This document shows, one piece after another, positions 42,441-51,028 of a stretch of DNA of 64,000 nucleotides; the stretch's first letter is position 1; the number at the start of each line of letters is the position of its first letter. The stretch is from Candidatus Gastranaerophilales bacterium (lineage in GTDB: Bacteria; Cyanobacteriota; Vampirovibrionia; Gastranaerophilales; Gastranaerophilaceae), in contig CALVBU010000008.1 in assembly GCA_944325875.1 (NCBI GenBank), positions 1 through 64,000 of the forward strand, written 5' to 3'. The position numbers and the translations under genes are program-made. Below the pieces are notes generated by a model. That model was not told where the DNA came from and did not search any database. It saw only the letters and a program-made list of their open reading frames with translations.

Positions 42441-42992
42441 ATGATAATAAAGAGTAAAAGTATAGAGAAATTTGTTAATTATTCAGGGAGAAAACTTAAT
42501 GCACCTCAACAAGCAGTTATAATGGGTGCATCAGCTGTTCTGTTTCAGCCTTATATAAATAGAAAAAATAAACGTTTGGATGAAGATACTCGAGATATGG
42601 CTGTAGCCCGATCAATAGGGAAATGTATTGTCGGGAATTGTTCTGATTTTTTAGCTCGTATTGTAGCTATTTTTTCTGTAGCAAAGTTGTCGAATTATAT
42701 TACTAAATCAGATAAAAATAATGAAGATATTGTGACAGTATTAACTCCAAAATCTAAGTTGGATATTTTTGCTCCAAATATGAAAGATGGTTTTGCTCCT
42801 CGACATAAAAATGAGTTAGTCAAAGATATAAAATCCTACAGATTTGCAATGGGTGCACTTCTTGCAACTGGTTTTGCGGTATTTTTAAAGACAACCATAG
42901 AGCTTCCATTGACAAAGAAGCTTACTGATTATTTTTATAAAAGAGAAAAAATGAAAAAGGAAATCCATGATAAAACCGACAGGAATAAGTAG
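42441..42992 (+). CDS. lineage-specific membrane protein, unknown
   Basis: A 183-residue protein with likely membrane segments at QQAVIMGASAVLFQPYI, CSDFLARIVAIFSVAKL and FAMGALLATGFAVFLK, separated by charged loops. The ribosome site is weak. It overlaps the next gene by 26 nt. The sequence style (Gly/Ala spans with Arg/Lys/Asp loops) resembles the proteins at 17, 40 and 43 kb. Function unknown. Confidence 0.6.
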   Translation: MIIKSKSIEKFVNYSGRKLNAPQQAVIMGASAVLFQPYINRKNKRLDEDTRDMAVARSIGKCIVGNCSDFLARIVAIFSVAKLSNYITKSDKNNEDIVTVLTPKSKLDIFAPNMKDGFAPRHKNELVKDIKSYRFAMGALLATGFAVFLKTTIELPLTKKLTDYFYKREKMKKEIHDKTDRNK

Positions 42993-43608
42993 ATTTAATA
43001 ATTATATATTTAAAAATTATGCAAAAGACAGCAGTAAATTACTTGTGCATGTTGGAACCGGAGTGACTGTAATTGGAGCCTCGGCTCAGGTGGGGATGCT
43101 TCTTGCAGATAAAGACATTGAGGGACATACTAAAAAATATCTTGTAAATCAGGAAATAATTACTTCCGGTTGTTGTATAGGGCTTTATTATACAATTTGT
43201 GATGGAACTCGACGTCTTGCTAATAGACTTTTAGAACAAGGTAAGATTCTAACTGAAAAGGTCGCAATGGGACTTGCAGCATTAAATAAAGAAAATCACA
43301 ATCCACAAGCCTCAAAATGGAAAGATTCTTTTACAAAAGATGAATTAAAAAAAGGTATATCATATAATTTAGAGCATATTCAGGATACAAAGATATATAA
43401 AAATGCTTCAGAAAATTTGAAACCACAAGTTATTGAAAATGCACAAAAAACTTTAGAATCATTTAGAGGGTTTAAAAATGGCTCAAGTGTATTAGCGGTA
43501 TTGCTTGCATCTATATTTGCCGGAAATATTGCAGGGCCTATTTTAGGAAACTTTATAGCATCATTGCCTGCTAAAAAAGATTGCAAACAGCCTCCTTGTG
43601 GAAAATAA
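42967..43608 (+). CDS. lineage-specific membrane protein, unknown
   Basis: A 213-residue protein with AAGGA 5 nt before ATG, inside the end of the previous gene. Hydrophobic parts are LLVHVGTGVTVIGASAQVGMLL, IITSGCCIGLYYTICDG and VLAVLLASIFAGNIAGPILGNFIA. It ends DCKQPPCGK. The overlap with its partner suggests translational coupling and perhaps a two-subunit membrane complex, by inference only. Confidence 0.6.
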   Translation: MIKPTGISRFNNYIFKNYAKDSSKLLVHVGTGVTVIGASAQVGMLLADKDIEGHTKKYLVNQEIITSGCCIGLYYTICDGTRRLANRLLEQGKILTEKVAMGLAALNKENHNPQASKWKDSFTKDELKKGISYNLEHIQDTKIYKNASENLKPQVIENAQKTLESFRGFKNGSSVLAVLLASIFAGNIAGPILGNFIASLPAKKDCKQPPCGK

Positions 43609-43617
43609 ATATTTACA

Positions 43618-43626
43618 TGTAATAAT
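43618..43626 (+). promoter_or_regulatory. extended -10 promoter for leaderless uvrA
   Basis: TG-t-AATAAT, then TAAATT (6 nt), then ATG 43633; the first hexamer base deviates from consensus. Confidence 0.5.
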
Positions 43627-43632
43627 TAAATT

Positions 43633-46455
43633 ATGCTAGACAAGATTGTAATAAAAAGTGCTAAAGAACATAATTTAAAAGATGTATCATTAGAAATTCC
43701 TAAAAATGAACTCATCGTATTTACGGGAGTTTCGGGGTCAGGCAAGAGTTCTCTTGCGTTTGATACCATTTTTGCAGAAGGTCAAAGACGTTATATAGAG
43801 AGTCTTTCTACTTATGCAAGGCAATTTTTGGGACAAATGGATAAACCTGATGTTGAATACATAGATGGGCTTTCTCCTGCAATTTCGATAGATCAAAAGT
43901 CTACCAGTAATAATCCTCGTTCAACTGTTGGTACTGTGACTGAAATTTATGATTATTTAAGACTTTTATATTCAAGAGTCGGAACACCTTTCTGTCCTGA
44001 ATGTGGTGCTGAAATTAAACCCCAGACTATAGATGAAATTGTCAATAGTATTTTAAAACTTGGCGATGGAACTAAAATCCAGATATTAGCTCCGATTGCT
44101 CGAGGGAAAAAGGGTGAATTTGTTTCAACTTTTGAAGAATTGCGTCAGGAAGGTTTTGTTAGAGTAAAAGTTGATAAAGAAGTTTACAATCTTGATGAAG
44201 ATGAAATAAAATTAAGCAAAACTCAAAAACATGATATTTATGTTGTAGTAGATAGAATTGTTGTTAAAGAAAGTGCTCAATCTCGTATCGCAGATAGTGT
44301 ACAAATTGCATTAAAAAAAGCTGATGGGATTGTTGTAGTTGATGTCATTGGTGATAAAGAGATTATTTTCAGTGAAAAACTTTCTTGTCCGCATTGTAAT
44401 ATAAGTTTTGAAGAATTAGCACCTCGAATATTTTCATTTAATGCGCCATACGGAGCTTGCGAAAGATGTGGTGGACTTGGTGCTGATTTTGTAATTGATC
44501 CGAATTTAATTGTCCCTGATAGAAAAAAATCGTTGAGAGATGGGGCAATTTATCCTTGGTCAAAAACTTCTACATCTTACTATGAGGATATTTTAAATTC
44601 TGTTTGTGAGCATTACGGAATTAATCAAGACAAACCTTTTGAGGAATTATCTCAAGAGCAGCAGGATATTATTTTATATGGTGGAGATGATTTAGTAAAA
44701 TTTAGAGTCCAGAAATTTGGAACACATAGATATGAAACAAAATACCATCGATTTTCCGGCGTTATTCCTTTTTTGGAAAAAAGATATAACGAATCTTCAG
44801 GTGAATATTGGAGAGAAGAAATTGAAAAATATATGGTAACAACCCCTTGCCCTAAGTGCGGTGGTGCTAGACTTAAACCATTCCCACTGGCAGTAAGGAT
44901 AAAAGGTAAAAATATATATGAATTTACCTTAATGCCTGTTGATGAGGCTTTAAATTTTATAAACGATTTATATTTAGAGCTTAATGAGTACCAACTTCAT
45001 ATTGCAAAACAAATTCTCGATGAAATCCGTGCAAGATTAAAATTTTTGTGTGATGTAGGATTAGCTTATTTAAACTTGGCAAGACGAGCAGGAACTCTAT
45101 CAGGTGGTGAAGCGCAAAGAATAAGGTTAGCAACCCAAATTGGAAGCGGTTTGTCTGGTGTGTTATATGTTTTAGATGAACCTTCTATAGGTTTGCACCA
45201 AAGAGATAATGATAGATTAATTAAGACTTTAATAAAATTACGTAACCTTGGTAATACATTGATTGTAGTTGAGCACGATGAAGATACAATGCGTAATGCT
45301 GATTATATAGTTGATATTGGCCCAAAAGCAGGTATAAATGGCGGAAAGGTTGTGGCGCAAGGCTCTTTGCAGGATATTATAAATTGTAAAGAATCTTTGA
45401 CCGGTCAATATTTAAGTGGAGAAAAACAAATTCCAGTACCAGAAAAAGTAAGAGAGGGTAATGGTAATTTTCTTCATATAAAAAACGCGTATTTGAATAA
45501 CCTAAAACATATAGATGTTGATATTCCGCTCGGAAAAATTGTTGTTCTGACTGGGGTTTCTGGTTCAGGAAAGTCTACATTAATGCAAAGTTTAATCTAT
45601 GAGTATGCGTTGCATAAAGTTAGAGGAAATAAACCAAAACCGCAGGGCGTAGAAGAGATAACAGGTTTTGAAAATATTGATAAAATTATTGATATTGATC
45701 AATCTCCGATAGGTAGAACTCCTCGTTCAAACCCTGCAACTTATACTGATTTGTTTACGCATATTAGAGATTTGTATTCAAAAACTAATGAAGCAAAAGT
45801 TCGCGGATATAAGCCCGGTAGATTTAGTTTTAACGTAAAAGGTGGACGCTGTGAGGCTTGTAAAGGTGATGGCGTTAATAAAATAGAAATGAATTTCTTA
45901 TCTGATGTATATGTAAAATGTGCAGTATGTAAAGGTAAGCGTTATAACAGAGAAACTCTTGAAGTTAAATATAAAGGTAAGAATATTTCAGAAGTGCTTG
46001 ATATGAGTGTAAAAGAAGCTCTTGAATTTTTTGAAAATGTTCCTTCTATCAGGAATAAGCTTCAAACACTCAATGATGTCGGACTTGATTATATAAAACT
46101 CGGGCAAAGTGCTACAACTCTTTCCGGTGGGGAAGCTCAGCGTATAAAACTTGCTTCGGAACTCACAAAACGTGCAACAGGTAAAACTTTATATTTGCTT
46201 GATGAACCTTCAGTTGGTCTGCATTGGGCAGATTTGGATAAATTGATTAAAATAATTCAACAACTTGCAGATCAGGGAAATACGATTTTAATAATTGAAC
46301 ATAATCTGGATTTAATAAAGGTTGCTGATCATATAATTGATTTAGGTCCTGAAGGCGGAAATGCAGGAGGGCAGGTTGTTGCTACGGGTACTCCTAAAGA
46401 AATTGCTAATAATAAAAATTCTATTACCGGTCAGTATTTAAAAGGTGTTCTATAA
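43633..46455 (+). CDS. uvrA: excinuclease ABC subunit A
   Basis: DNA damage recognition ATPase of nucleotide excision repair; 940 residues, the usual length. Two ABC modules have Walker A GVSGSGKSS (33-41) and GVSGSGKST (about 645), and two signature regions, LSGGEAQRIRLATQIG and LSGGEAQRIKLASELT. Zinc fingers include CPECGAEIKPQ, CPHCNISFEEL and CEACKGDGVNKIEM with CAVCKGKRYN. No uvrB or uvrC nearby. Confidence 0.97.
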   Translation: MLDKIVIKSAKEHNLKDVSLEIPKNELIVFTGVSGSGKSSLAFDTIFAEGQRRYIESLSTYARQFLGQMDKPDVEYIDGLSPAISIDQKSTSNNPRSTVGTVTEIYDYLRLLYSRVGTPFCPECGAEIKPQTIDEIVNSILKLGDGTKIQILAPIARGKKGEFVSTFEELRQEGFVRVKVDKEVYNLDEDEIKLSKTQKHDIYVVVDRIVVKESAQSRIADSVQIALKKADGIVVVDVIGDKEIIFSEKLSCPHCNISFEELAPRIFSFNAPYGACERCGGLGADFVIDPNLIVPDRKKSLRDGAIYPWSKTSTSYYEDILNSVCEHYGINQDKPFEELSQEQQDIILYGGDDLVKFRVQKFGTHRYETKYHRFSGVIPFLEKRYNESSGEYWREEIEKYMVTTPCPKCGGARLKPFPLAVRIKGKNIYEFTLMPVDEALNFINDLYLELNEYQLHIAKQILDEIRARLKFLCDVGLAYLNLARRAGTLSGGEAQRIRLATQIGSGLSGVLYVLDEPSIGLHQRDNDRLIKTLIKLRNLGNTLIVVEHDEDTMRNADYIVDIGPKAGINGGKVVAQGSLQDIINCKESLTGQYLSGEKQIPVPEKVREGNGNFLHIKNAYLNNLKHIDVDIPLGKIVVLTGVSGSGKSTLMQSLIYEYALHKVRGNKPKPQGVEEITGFENIDKIIDIDQSPIGRTPRSNPATYTDLFTHIRDLYSKTNEAKVRGYKPGRFSFNVKGGRCEACKGDGVNKIEMNFLSDVYVKCAVCKGKRYNRETLEVKYKGKNISEVLDMSVKEALEFFENVPSIRNKLQTLNDVGLDYIKLGQSATTLSGGEAQRIKLASELTKRATGKTLYLLDEPSVGLHWADLDKLIKIIQQLADQGNTILIIEHNLDLIKVADHIIDLGPEGGNAGGQVVATGTPKEIANNKNSITGQYLKGVL

Positions 46456-46527
46456 ATCGTATATATTGACGCTTTTTTGAAGATATGTTATTATTATTTA
46501 TATAATGATATCATCAGGAGATTTTGT

Positions 46528-47145
46528 ATGAAAAAATTTTTATCAGGTATAATAATAGCATTAATGATGGCTTTTGGACAATCTGTTATGGCAAAAACAG
46601 TTCCGGTAGAAGCAATGACATCTTTTTCTGCGACCAATCCTCCTGATACAATGATTGTTAAAGTTAAAAGTAATATTCAAGTTACTGATGATATTGTGCT
46701 TTTTGAAAACTTTTTGGTAAGAGGTAAAATTGCAATGCAGCAAAATGGTGCATTTGCATTTATCCCTTACAGTTATGTAAATATTCATAATGAAGAAGCT
46801 CAATTCCAGCCTCAAACTTATGGTGCTTTTGCTGGAATGTTGAGTAATGGTCAGGTTGTTCCTGCAAAAGCTCCTCTTACTATTAATAAAGGTCAAATGT
46901 TTGTATTGAATTTTAAAGATGTACAAAAAGCTGATAATAGTAAAGTAAATAATAGTCTTTCAGGCTCACCTTCAGACGTTTTGATAGATGTATTTGTTCC
47001 TGCAACAGAAGAATCTCAAAGACCATTTAGCTCAGATTTGCCAGGTATTCCATTAACAGATTTACCTACAATGGATTCTACAAATAGATATAATCCAGCA
47101 ATGCCTTTGAGAAGTATTTTGGAACAACGTGAATTTTTAAGATAA
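46528..47145 (+). CDS. secreted protein, tandem paralogue A
   Basis: A 205-residue protein; ATG 46528 has CAGGAG 7 nt upstream and starts a signal peptide (MKKFLSGIIIALMMAFGQSVMA). The mature part has SFSATNPPDTMIVKVKS, VLFENFLVRGKI and FIPYSYVNIHNEE. The neighbour carries SFSTAAPPQFMVFKAL, KLWGGYIVKARI and FRIEPVAYIDLNGNE at matching places, so they are duplicates. The C-terminus is Pro/Ser-rich. Probably periplasmic or surface; function unknown. Confidence 0.7.
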   Translation: MKKFLSGIIIALMMAFGQSVMAKTVPVEAMTSFSATNPPDTMIVKVKSNIQVTDDIVLFENFLVRGKIAMQQNGAFAFIPYSYVNIHNEEAQFQPQTYGAFAGMLSNGQVVPAKAPLTINKGQMFVLNFKDVQKADNSKVNNSLSGSPSDVLIDVFVPATEESQRPFSSDLPGIPLTDLPTMDSTNRYNPAMPLRSILEQREFLR

Positions 47146-47162
47146 TATTTTGGTGATAATTA

Positions 47163-47759
47163 ATGAAAAAAATATTTTTAACTATTGGGTTGGTTATGCT
47201 TTTGTCCGTATCTCCAGCTTGGGCTGAGCGTTTGCATGTTCAGTCATTGAGCTCATTTTCGACTGCTGCCCCACCTCAGTTTATGGTATTTAAGGCTTTG
47301 AATGCTATTGAATTGAGCCCAAGTGTGAAGTTATGGGGTGGATATATTGTAAAAGCACGAATAAGTGAGATAATTCCGCCTAAAAGATTAAAGAGAAATG
47401 CGTCTTTTAGAATTGAACCTGTAGCTTATATTGACTTAAATGGAAATGAATATAGTATAAATGAAGATTTTGTTGGAAAATATTCTCCAAAGTTTGAATT
47501 GGATAAGGGAGAAATAGCCAAAACTGCAGCCTTATCAGTGGGTAGTTATTTCTTTAAAGGCTTGAGTTTAGGTTATCACGCAGTAGAAGGCGCTGTAAAA
47601 AATGAAGAAGGAAATCGTGCAAAATCAAGTGTTGTTTCTGTTTATAAAAATTCACCTTTATCTTATGTAGAAAATGGTCAACAACTTGAAATAAAAGAAG
47701 GCGATTTGTTCTCATTTACTTTTAAGACAAGTGATAATGATGATGAAGAATATGAGTAA
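47163..47759 (+). CDS. secreted protein, tandem paralogue B
   Basis: A 198-residue protein with a signal peptide (MKKIFLTIGLVMLLSVSPAWA). It shares with its neighbour the mature N-terminal Ser-Phe-Ser-x3-Pro-Pro motif and beta-rich core. It also has an inserted region with GSYFFKGLSLGYHAVEG and a lysine/serine loop. It ends EGDLFSFTFKTSDNDDEEYE; the paralogue likewise has KGQMFVLNFKDV. The 17-nt gap suggests one operon. Confidence 0.7.
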   Translation: MKKIFLTIGLVMLLSVSPAWAERLHVQSLSSFSTAAPPQFMVFKALNAIELSPSVKLWGGYIVKARISEIIPPKRLKRNASFRIEPVAYIDLNGNEYSINEDFVGKYSPKFELDKGEIAKTAALSVGSYFFKGLSLGYHAVEGAVKNEEGNRAKSSVVSVYKNSPLSYVENGQQLEIKEGDLFSFTFKTSDNDDEEYE

Positions 47760-47779
47760 AGATTATAAATAATTGTTCT

Positions 47780-48466
47780 TTATTTGTGTAAGTATTTCAT
47801 GTTATCGTTAGTTAGAATATATGACGTGCATCCCCAGCCCGACATTCCTGCCTTACAGTCGTCATTATTGCTAGGAACAATGGCGTTTTTAAGTATTATG
47901 AATGTAAATGTATCTTTACCAATTGTATTAGGAGGGTTTTTGCCGTTTATATCAAGCCACAATACTCCGCAGGCTGTTGAATACTTACCCTCTGTGCCTT
48001 TACATAGAGTATTAGGGTTGTAGACATCTCTTCTTATCCACATATAACTTCCGTCAATAAGAATAACTTTGTAATATCTTTTATCGTTATCGTAATTAAC
48101 CTGATTGCTGCCTTTTAACAGTTTGTATACTCCACTCCCAATACATCCGCTCTCACTTCCGCATTCTTTGCTAATTTTTAAATAAGGTTTGAAATAATTG
48201 AAAAAGTTGTTACTTCTCAGCGGATCTTCTCCATCTTCAGCTTCATTGTCATTTTCAATAAAATCCCATTCATCAACGTATCCGTTATCTTTTATTGCCA
48301 TTAAAAGAGCTTGATTAATTAATGAATAGAATTTTTTGACTTTTGTTACGGTGACTTGCTCCTGATATTTATTAACAACACTTGGTAAAGTCATAGCAGC
48401 AATTATTCCTATAATTCCTAAGGTTATAAGTACTTCAGCTAGAGTAAATGCATGTTTTCTATTCAT
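47780..48466 (-). CDS. prepilin-like protein paired with HTH gene
   Basis: A 228-residue protein from ATG 48466 (GAGG 6 nt upstream): MNRKHA then FTLAEVLITLGIIGIIAAMTLP. Core WLDINGKNPPNTIGKDTFTFII, cysteine pair CGSESGC and a C-terminal GCTSYILTNDNMKYLHK, of the same type as the prepilin at 8.6 kb. Divergent from a small HTH gene with an inverted repeat between them. Confidence 0.85.
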   Translation of the reverse strand: MNRKHAFTLAEVLITLGIIGIIAAMTLPSVVNKYQEQVTVTKVKKFYSLINQALLMAIKDNGYVDEWDFIENDNEAEDGEDPLRSNNFFNYFKPYLKISKECGSESGCIGSGVYKLLKGSNQVNYDNDKRYYKVILIDGSYMWIRRDVYNPNTLCKGTEGKYSTACGVLWLDINGKNPPNTIGKDTFTFIILKNAIVPSNNDDCKAGMSGWGCTSYILTNDNMKYLHK

Positions 48467-48497
48467 TACTTTCCTCTTCATTTTCTTGATTATACTT

Positions 48498-48527
48498 ATA
48501 TATGAATGCTAATATTCATATATGAAT
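48498..48527. promoter_or_regulatory. inverted repeat plus third half-site, candidate HTH operator
   Basis: ATATATGAAT (48498-48507) and ATTCATATAT (48514-48523) are perfectly complementary across 6 nt; a third TATGAAT half-site follows at 48521-48527. It lies between the prepilin and HTH starts. Confidence 0.55.
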
Positions 48528-48581
48528 ATAATAATAAATTATTTCATATAAAAAGTCAATATAGGCTATAATCATTCTATT

Positions 48582-48794
48582 ATGAATACTAGGCAAAAAA
48601 TAAAGATGCTTGCGGTTTCCCGAGGGATGACTCTAAAAAAATTAGCTGAAAAATTAAGCGAAGTTTCCGCTCAAGACTATTCTTATAATAGTCTTCTCGG
48701 AAAATTAAACAGAGAAAGTCTTTCTTTACGAGAGGCTGAAATAATTGCAAAAATCCTAAATTATAAAATTGAATTTTGTGATTTACTGAAATAA
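48582..48794 (+). CDS. small HTH regulator paired with a prepilin gene
   Basis: A 70-residue protein with a lambda-repressor-like fold: KIKMLAVSRGMTLKKLAEKL, a longer turn, NSLLGKLNRESLSLREAEIIAKILNYKI. It is more distant from the other three XRE proteins but sits in the same head-to-head position. TATAAT (48567-48572) lies 9 nt before ATG, so the 5' leader is only a few bases. Confidence 0.75.
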   Translation: MNTRQKIKMLAVSRGMTLKKLAEKLSEVSAQDYSYNSLLGKLNRESLSLREAEIIAKILNYKIEFCDLLK

Positions 48795-48825
48795 AAAAGC
48801 TTGCACTAATTGTGCAAGCTTTTTT
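48793..48825. terminator. bidirectional terminator
   Basis: AAAAAAGCTTGCAC/GTGCAAGCTTTTTT hairpin between the HTH gene and convergent tsf. Confidence 0.95.
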
Positions 48826-48841
48826 ATTTATTCTAAACTTA

Positions 48842-49705
48842 TTAGCCTTTGATTTGGTTCATAACTTCATCAGCGAAGTTTTCTTGACGTTTTTCAAGAC
48901 CTTCACCAAGCATATATCTAGTGAAGCTTTCGATGTTCAATTTACCTTCGATTAATTGACCAACTGTTACGTCAGGGTTTTTGATGAATGGTTGTTCAAG
49001 AAGAACTCTTGATGCCATAAGTTTGTTTACACGGCCTTCAACAATTTTTGCTCTGATAGCTTCAGGTTTTTTCTGAAGGTCTTCTTTTCCCATTTCGATT
49101 TCAGTTTCGTGATCAATAACTGATTGAGGAATTTCTGCTCTTGAAATGAATTCTGGAGCGCTTGAAGCGATATGTAAGCAAATATCGTTCATTAATTCTT
49201 CATCTTTTTTATCAGCTTTTACAAGAACACCAATTTTTCCGTTGTGAACATAAGATGCTGTGTTGCCTTCATAACGGATAAATCTTCTGAATGTGATTTT
49301 TTCACCAATTGAAGCGATTTTTTCTTTGATAACTTCTGATATAACTTTTCCGCATTTAGGGCAAGTTGAAGCAAGAAGTGCATCAACATCAGCTGGGTTA
49401 GTTGTAGCAACAACTTCAGCAAGGTTTGCTGTTAATTCTTTGAATTCTTCATTTTTAGCAACGAAGTCTGTTTCACAGTTAACTTCAACCATAGCGCCAC
49501 AATCAGCTTGGATAGAAGTAGCAATAAGACCTTCAGCTGCAATTCTGCCCATTTTTTTGTCAGCAGAAGCTATACCTTTTTGGCGAAGAACTTCCATTGC
49601 TTTTTCCATATCACCGTCGGTTTCAACTAATGCTTTTTTAGCATCCATCATACCTGCACCAGTCTTATCACGAAGTTCTTTAACCATTTGAGCTGTAATA
49701 TTCAT
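48842..49705 (-). CDS. tsf: elongation factor Ts
   Basis: Nucleotide exchange factor of EF-Tu, 287 residues. N-terminal UBA-like domain VKELRDKTGAGMMDAKKAL and the exchange motif TDFVAKNEEF are present. A Cys-x2-Cys (STCPKCGKVISEVI) occurs in the core region near 115, which I do not recall as general for the family. A hairpin lies in the 99-nt gap after rpsB (49761-49796) and could adjust the relative expression of the two genes. Confidence 0.96.
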   Translation of the reverse strand: MNITAQMVKELRDKTGAGMMDAKKALVETDGDMEKAMEVLRQKGIASADKKMGRIAAEGLIATSIQADCGAMVEVNCETDFVAKNEEFKELTANLAEVVATTNPADVDALLASTCPKCGKVISEVIKEKIASIGEKITFRRFIRYEGNTASYVHNGKIGVLVKADKKDEELMNDICLHIASSAPEFISRAEIPQSVIDHETEIEMGKEDLQKKPEAIRAKIVEGRVNKLMASRVLLEQPFIKNPDVTVGQLIEGKLNIESFTRYMLGEGLEKRQENFADEVMNQIKG

Positions 49706-49804
49706 TATGATTCTCTCCTTTTTTATTGTCCGCTTCGTATTGCTGCGGAGGTTGTATGAATAAGAGGGAGACTAGTTTAGTAGCCTCACCTCTTATGATA
49801 ACAT

Positions 49805-50572
49805 TTATTCTGCTTTAGCTTCAGCTTCTACGCCAGCATCTTCAGCTTTAATTTCTTCAATTTTAGCTTTTTGATTAGCGTTGTTTTCTCTTAGTTGTTT
49901 ACCTTCAAGAACAGCGTCAGCTAATTTAGAAGTGATTAATTTGATAGAACGGATAGCGTCATCGTTACCAGGGATAACGTAATCAATACCATCCGGATTA
50001 GCATTTGTATCAGCTAAGCAGATTACAGGAATACCCAATTTGTTAGCTTCTTGAATTGCAATTAATTCTTTGCCTTGGTCAATAATAAAGATAATGTCAG
50101 GAAGTCCTCTCATATCTTTAATACCACCTAATGTTTTGCTTAATTTACCTAATTGTCTGTTTAATTGAGCAATTTCTTTTTTAGGTAATTTATCAGCGTG
50201 ACCTGAAGCAATAAAATCTTCCAATTCTTTTAATTTGTTAACACGGCCTCTGATAGTTTCAAAGTTAGTAAGCATACCGCCCAACCATCTTCTGTTGATA
50301 TAGTATGCACCTGATCTTTGAGCTTCTTCAGCTACAACTTCAGCTGCTTGTTTTTTAGTACCAACGAATAATACGTTTTTGTTACGAGCTGCGAATTCTC
50401 TTACAACTGCATAAGCTTCATCTAATAAGTCTGAAGTTTTACGTAAATCAAGAACGTAAATACCGTTTCTAGCACCGTAAATATACGGTTTCATTTTAGG
50501 GTTCCATCTTTGAGTTTGGTGTCCGAAGTGAACGCCTGCTTCTAAAAGTTCAATCATAGATGCTACTGGCAT
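49805..50572 (-). CDS. rpsB: 30S ribosomal protein S2
   Basis: A 255-residue protein with typical S2 sequences [58 protein letters not shown] and [26 protein letters not shown]. The rpsB-tsf order is the common bacterial arrangement. AAGGAG lies 7-8 nt before ATG. Confidence 0.97.
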   Translation of the reverse strand: MPVASMIELLEAGVHFGHQTQRWNPKMKPYIYGARNGIYVLDLRKTSDLLDEAYAVVREFAARNKNVLFVGTKKQAAEVVAEEAQRSGAYYINRRWLGGMLTNFETIRGRVNKLKELEDFIASGHADKLPKKEIAQLNRQLGKLSKTLGGIKDMRGLPDIIFIIDQGKELIAIQEANKLGIPVICLADTNANPDGIDYVIPGNDDAIRSIKLITSKLADAVLEGKQLRENNANQKAKIEEIKAEDAGVEAEAKAE

Positions 50573-50760
50573 CGTTTTTCTCCTTATGTTAATTGAGTAC
50601 TACGGGCTATAGAGTTTCATCCGGCTGGTGTTTAATTAAATCTCTTTTGCTATTGTCGTAGCGGAAGGAATTAATCTTTCCATCCAATCTCGGACTAGGG
50701 CTAAACCTATCAAACATAAATAGCCAAATTTATAATAATATAAACATGCTCTTATGCAAA
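50573..50760 (-). promoter_or_regulatory. long 5' leader of rpsB, possibly structured
   Basis: About 190 nt upstream of rpsB holds no ORF on the minus strand. It has several short complementary segments (for example GGAAAG with CTTCC, and TAGCCC repeats). Ribosomal protein S2 operons are often controlled through such leaders, but I do not recognise a known element here. Confidence 0.3.
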
Positions 50761-50787
50761 TATATTATTGCTGTTTGTTAACCTGTA

Positions 50788-50816
50788 TTGAAAAATGTCT
50801 TTAAATAATTTATAAT
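50788..50816 (+). promoter_or_regulatory. promoter of G-tract leader, copy 2
   Basis: TTGAAA (50788-50793), 17 nt, TATAAT (50811-50816); predicted start near 50823. Confidence 0.8.
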
Positions 50817-50822
50817 GAATAT

Positions 50823-51028
50823 GACAGCAATAAAGGAGGATGTATGCAAAAACTGCAAATAGATAGAATTTCGGGGGGGGGGGCTACCGACTAACAGTTA
50901 GGATAAGCATTTCCGACTTAGACCTCCGATTTGAAGAAAAGAGATAAAAAGCAAACCGTGCCAAGTGACACGGTGGTTTGTAATGCAAAAAATGTTAAAA
51001 TAGAAAATAGTATATAAACGGAGGATTT
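50823..51028 (+). promoter_or_regulatory. G-tract leader, copy 2: cis-regulatory RNA of prepilin gene
   Basis: About 206-nt leader matching copy 1 at 25.0-25.2 kb. It has AGGAGG and a 16-codon ORF with eleven G (50873-50883), the stop codon in CTAACAGTTAG, and CCTCCG (50923-50928), complementary to the prepilin ribosome site CGGAGG (51019-51024). The hairpin at 50952-50980 (CAAA-CCGTG / CACGG-TTTG) has the same upper stem as copy 1 and a different but still paired lower stem. From the G run through CCTCCGATTTGA only two bases differ. Confidence 0.65.
50844..50894 (+). CDS. leader ORF with 11-G tract, copy 2
   Basis: Codes MQKLQIDRISGGGATD, identical to copy 1 except residues 4-5 (LQ for VN). 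Three GGG glycine codons plus flanking G make the run. Frame -1 beyond the run reads GYRLTVRISISDLDLRFEEKR to a TAA at 50944-50946, so a 34-residue slippage product is possible. Confidence 0.6.
   Translation: MQKLQIDRISGGGATD

Noticed and set aside
47163-47759. Lipoproteins among the secreted paralogues
   Set aside because: The signal peptides end in Ala-x-Ala type sites (SVMA, SPAWA) with no lipobox cysteine.
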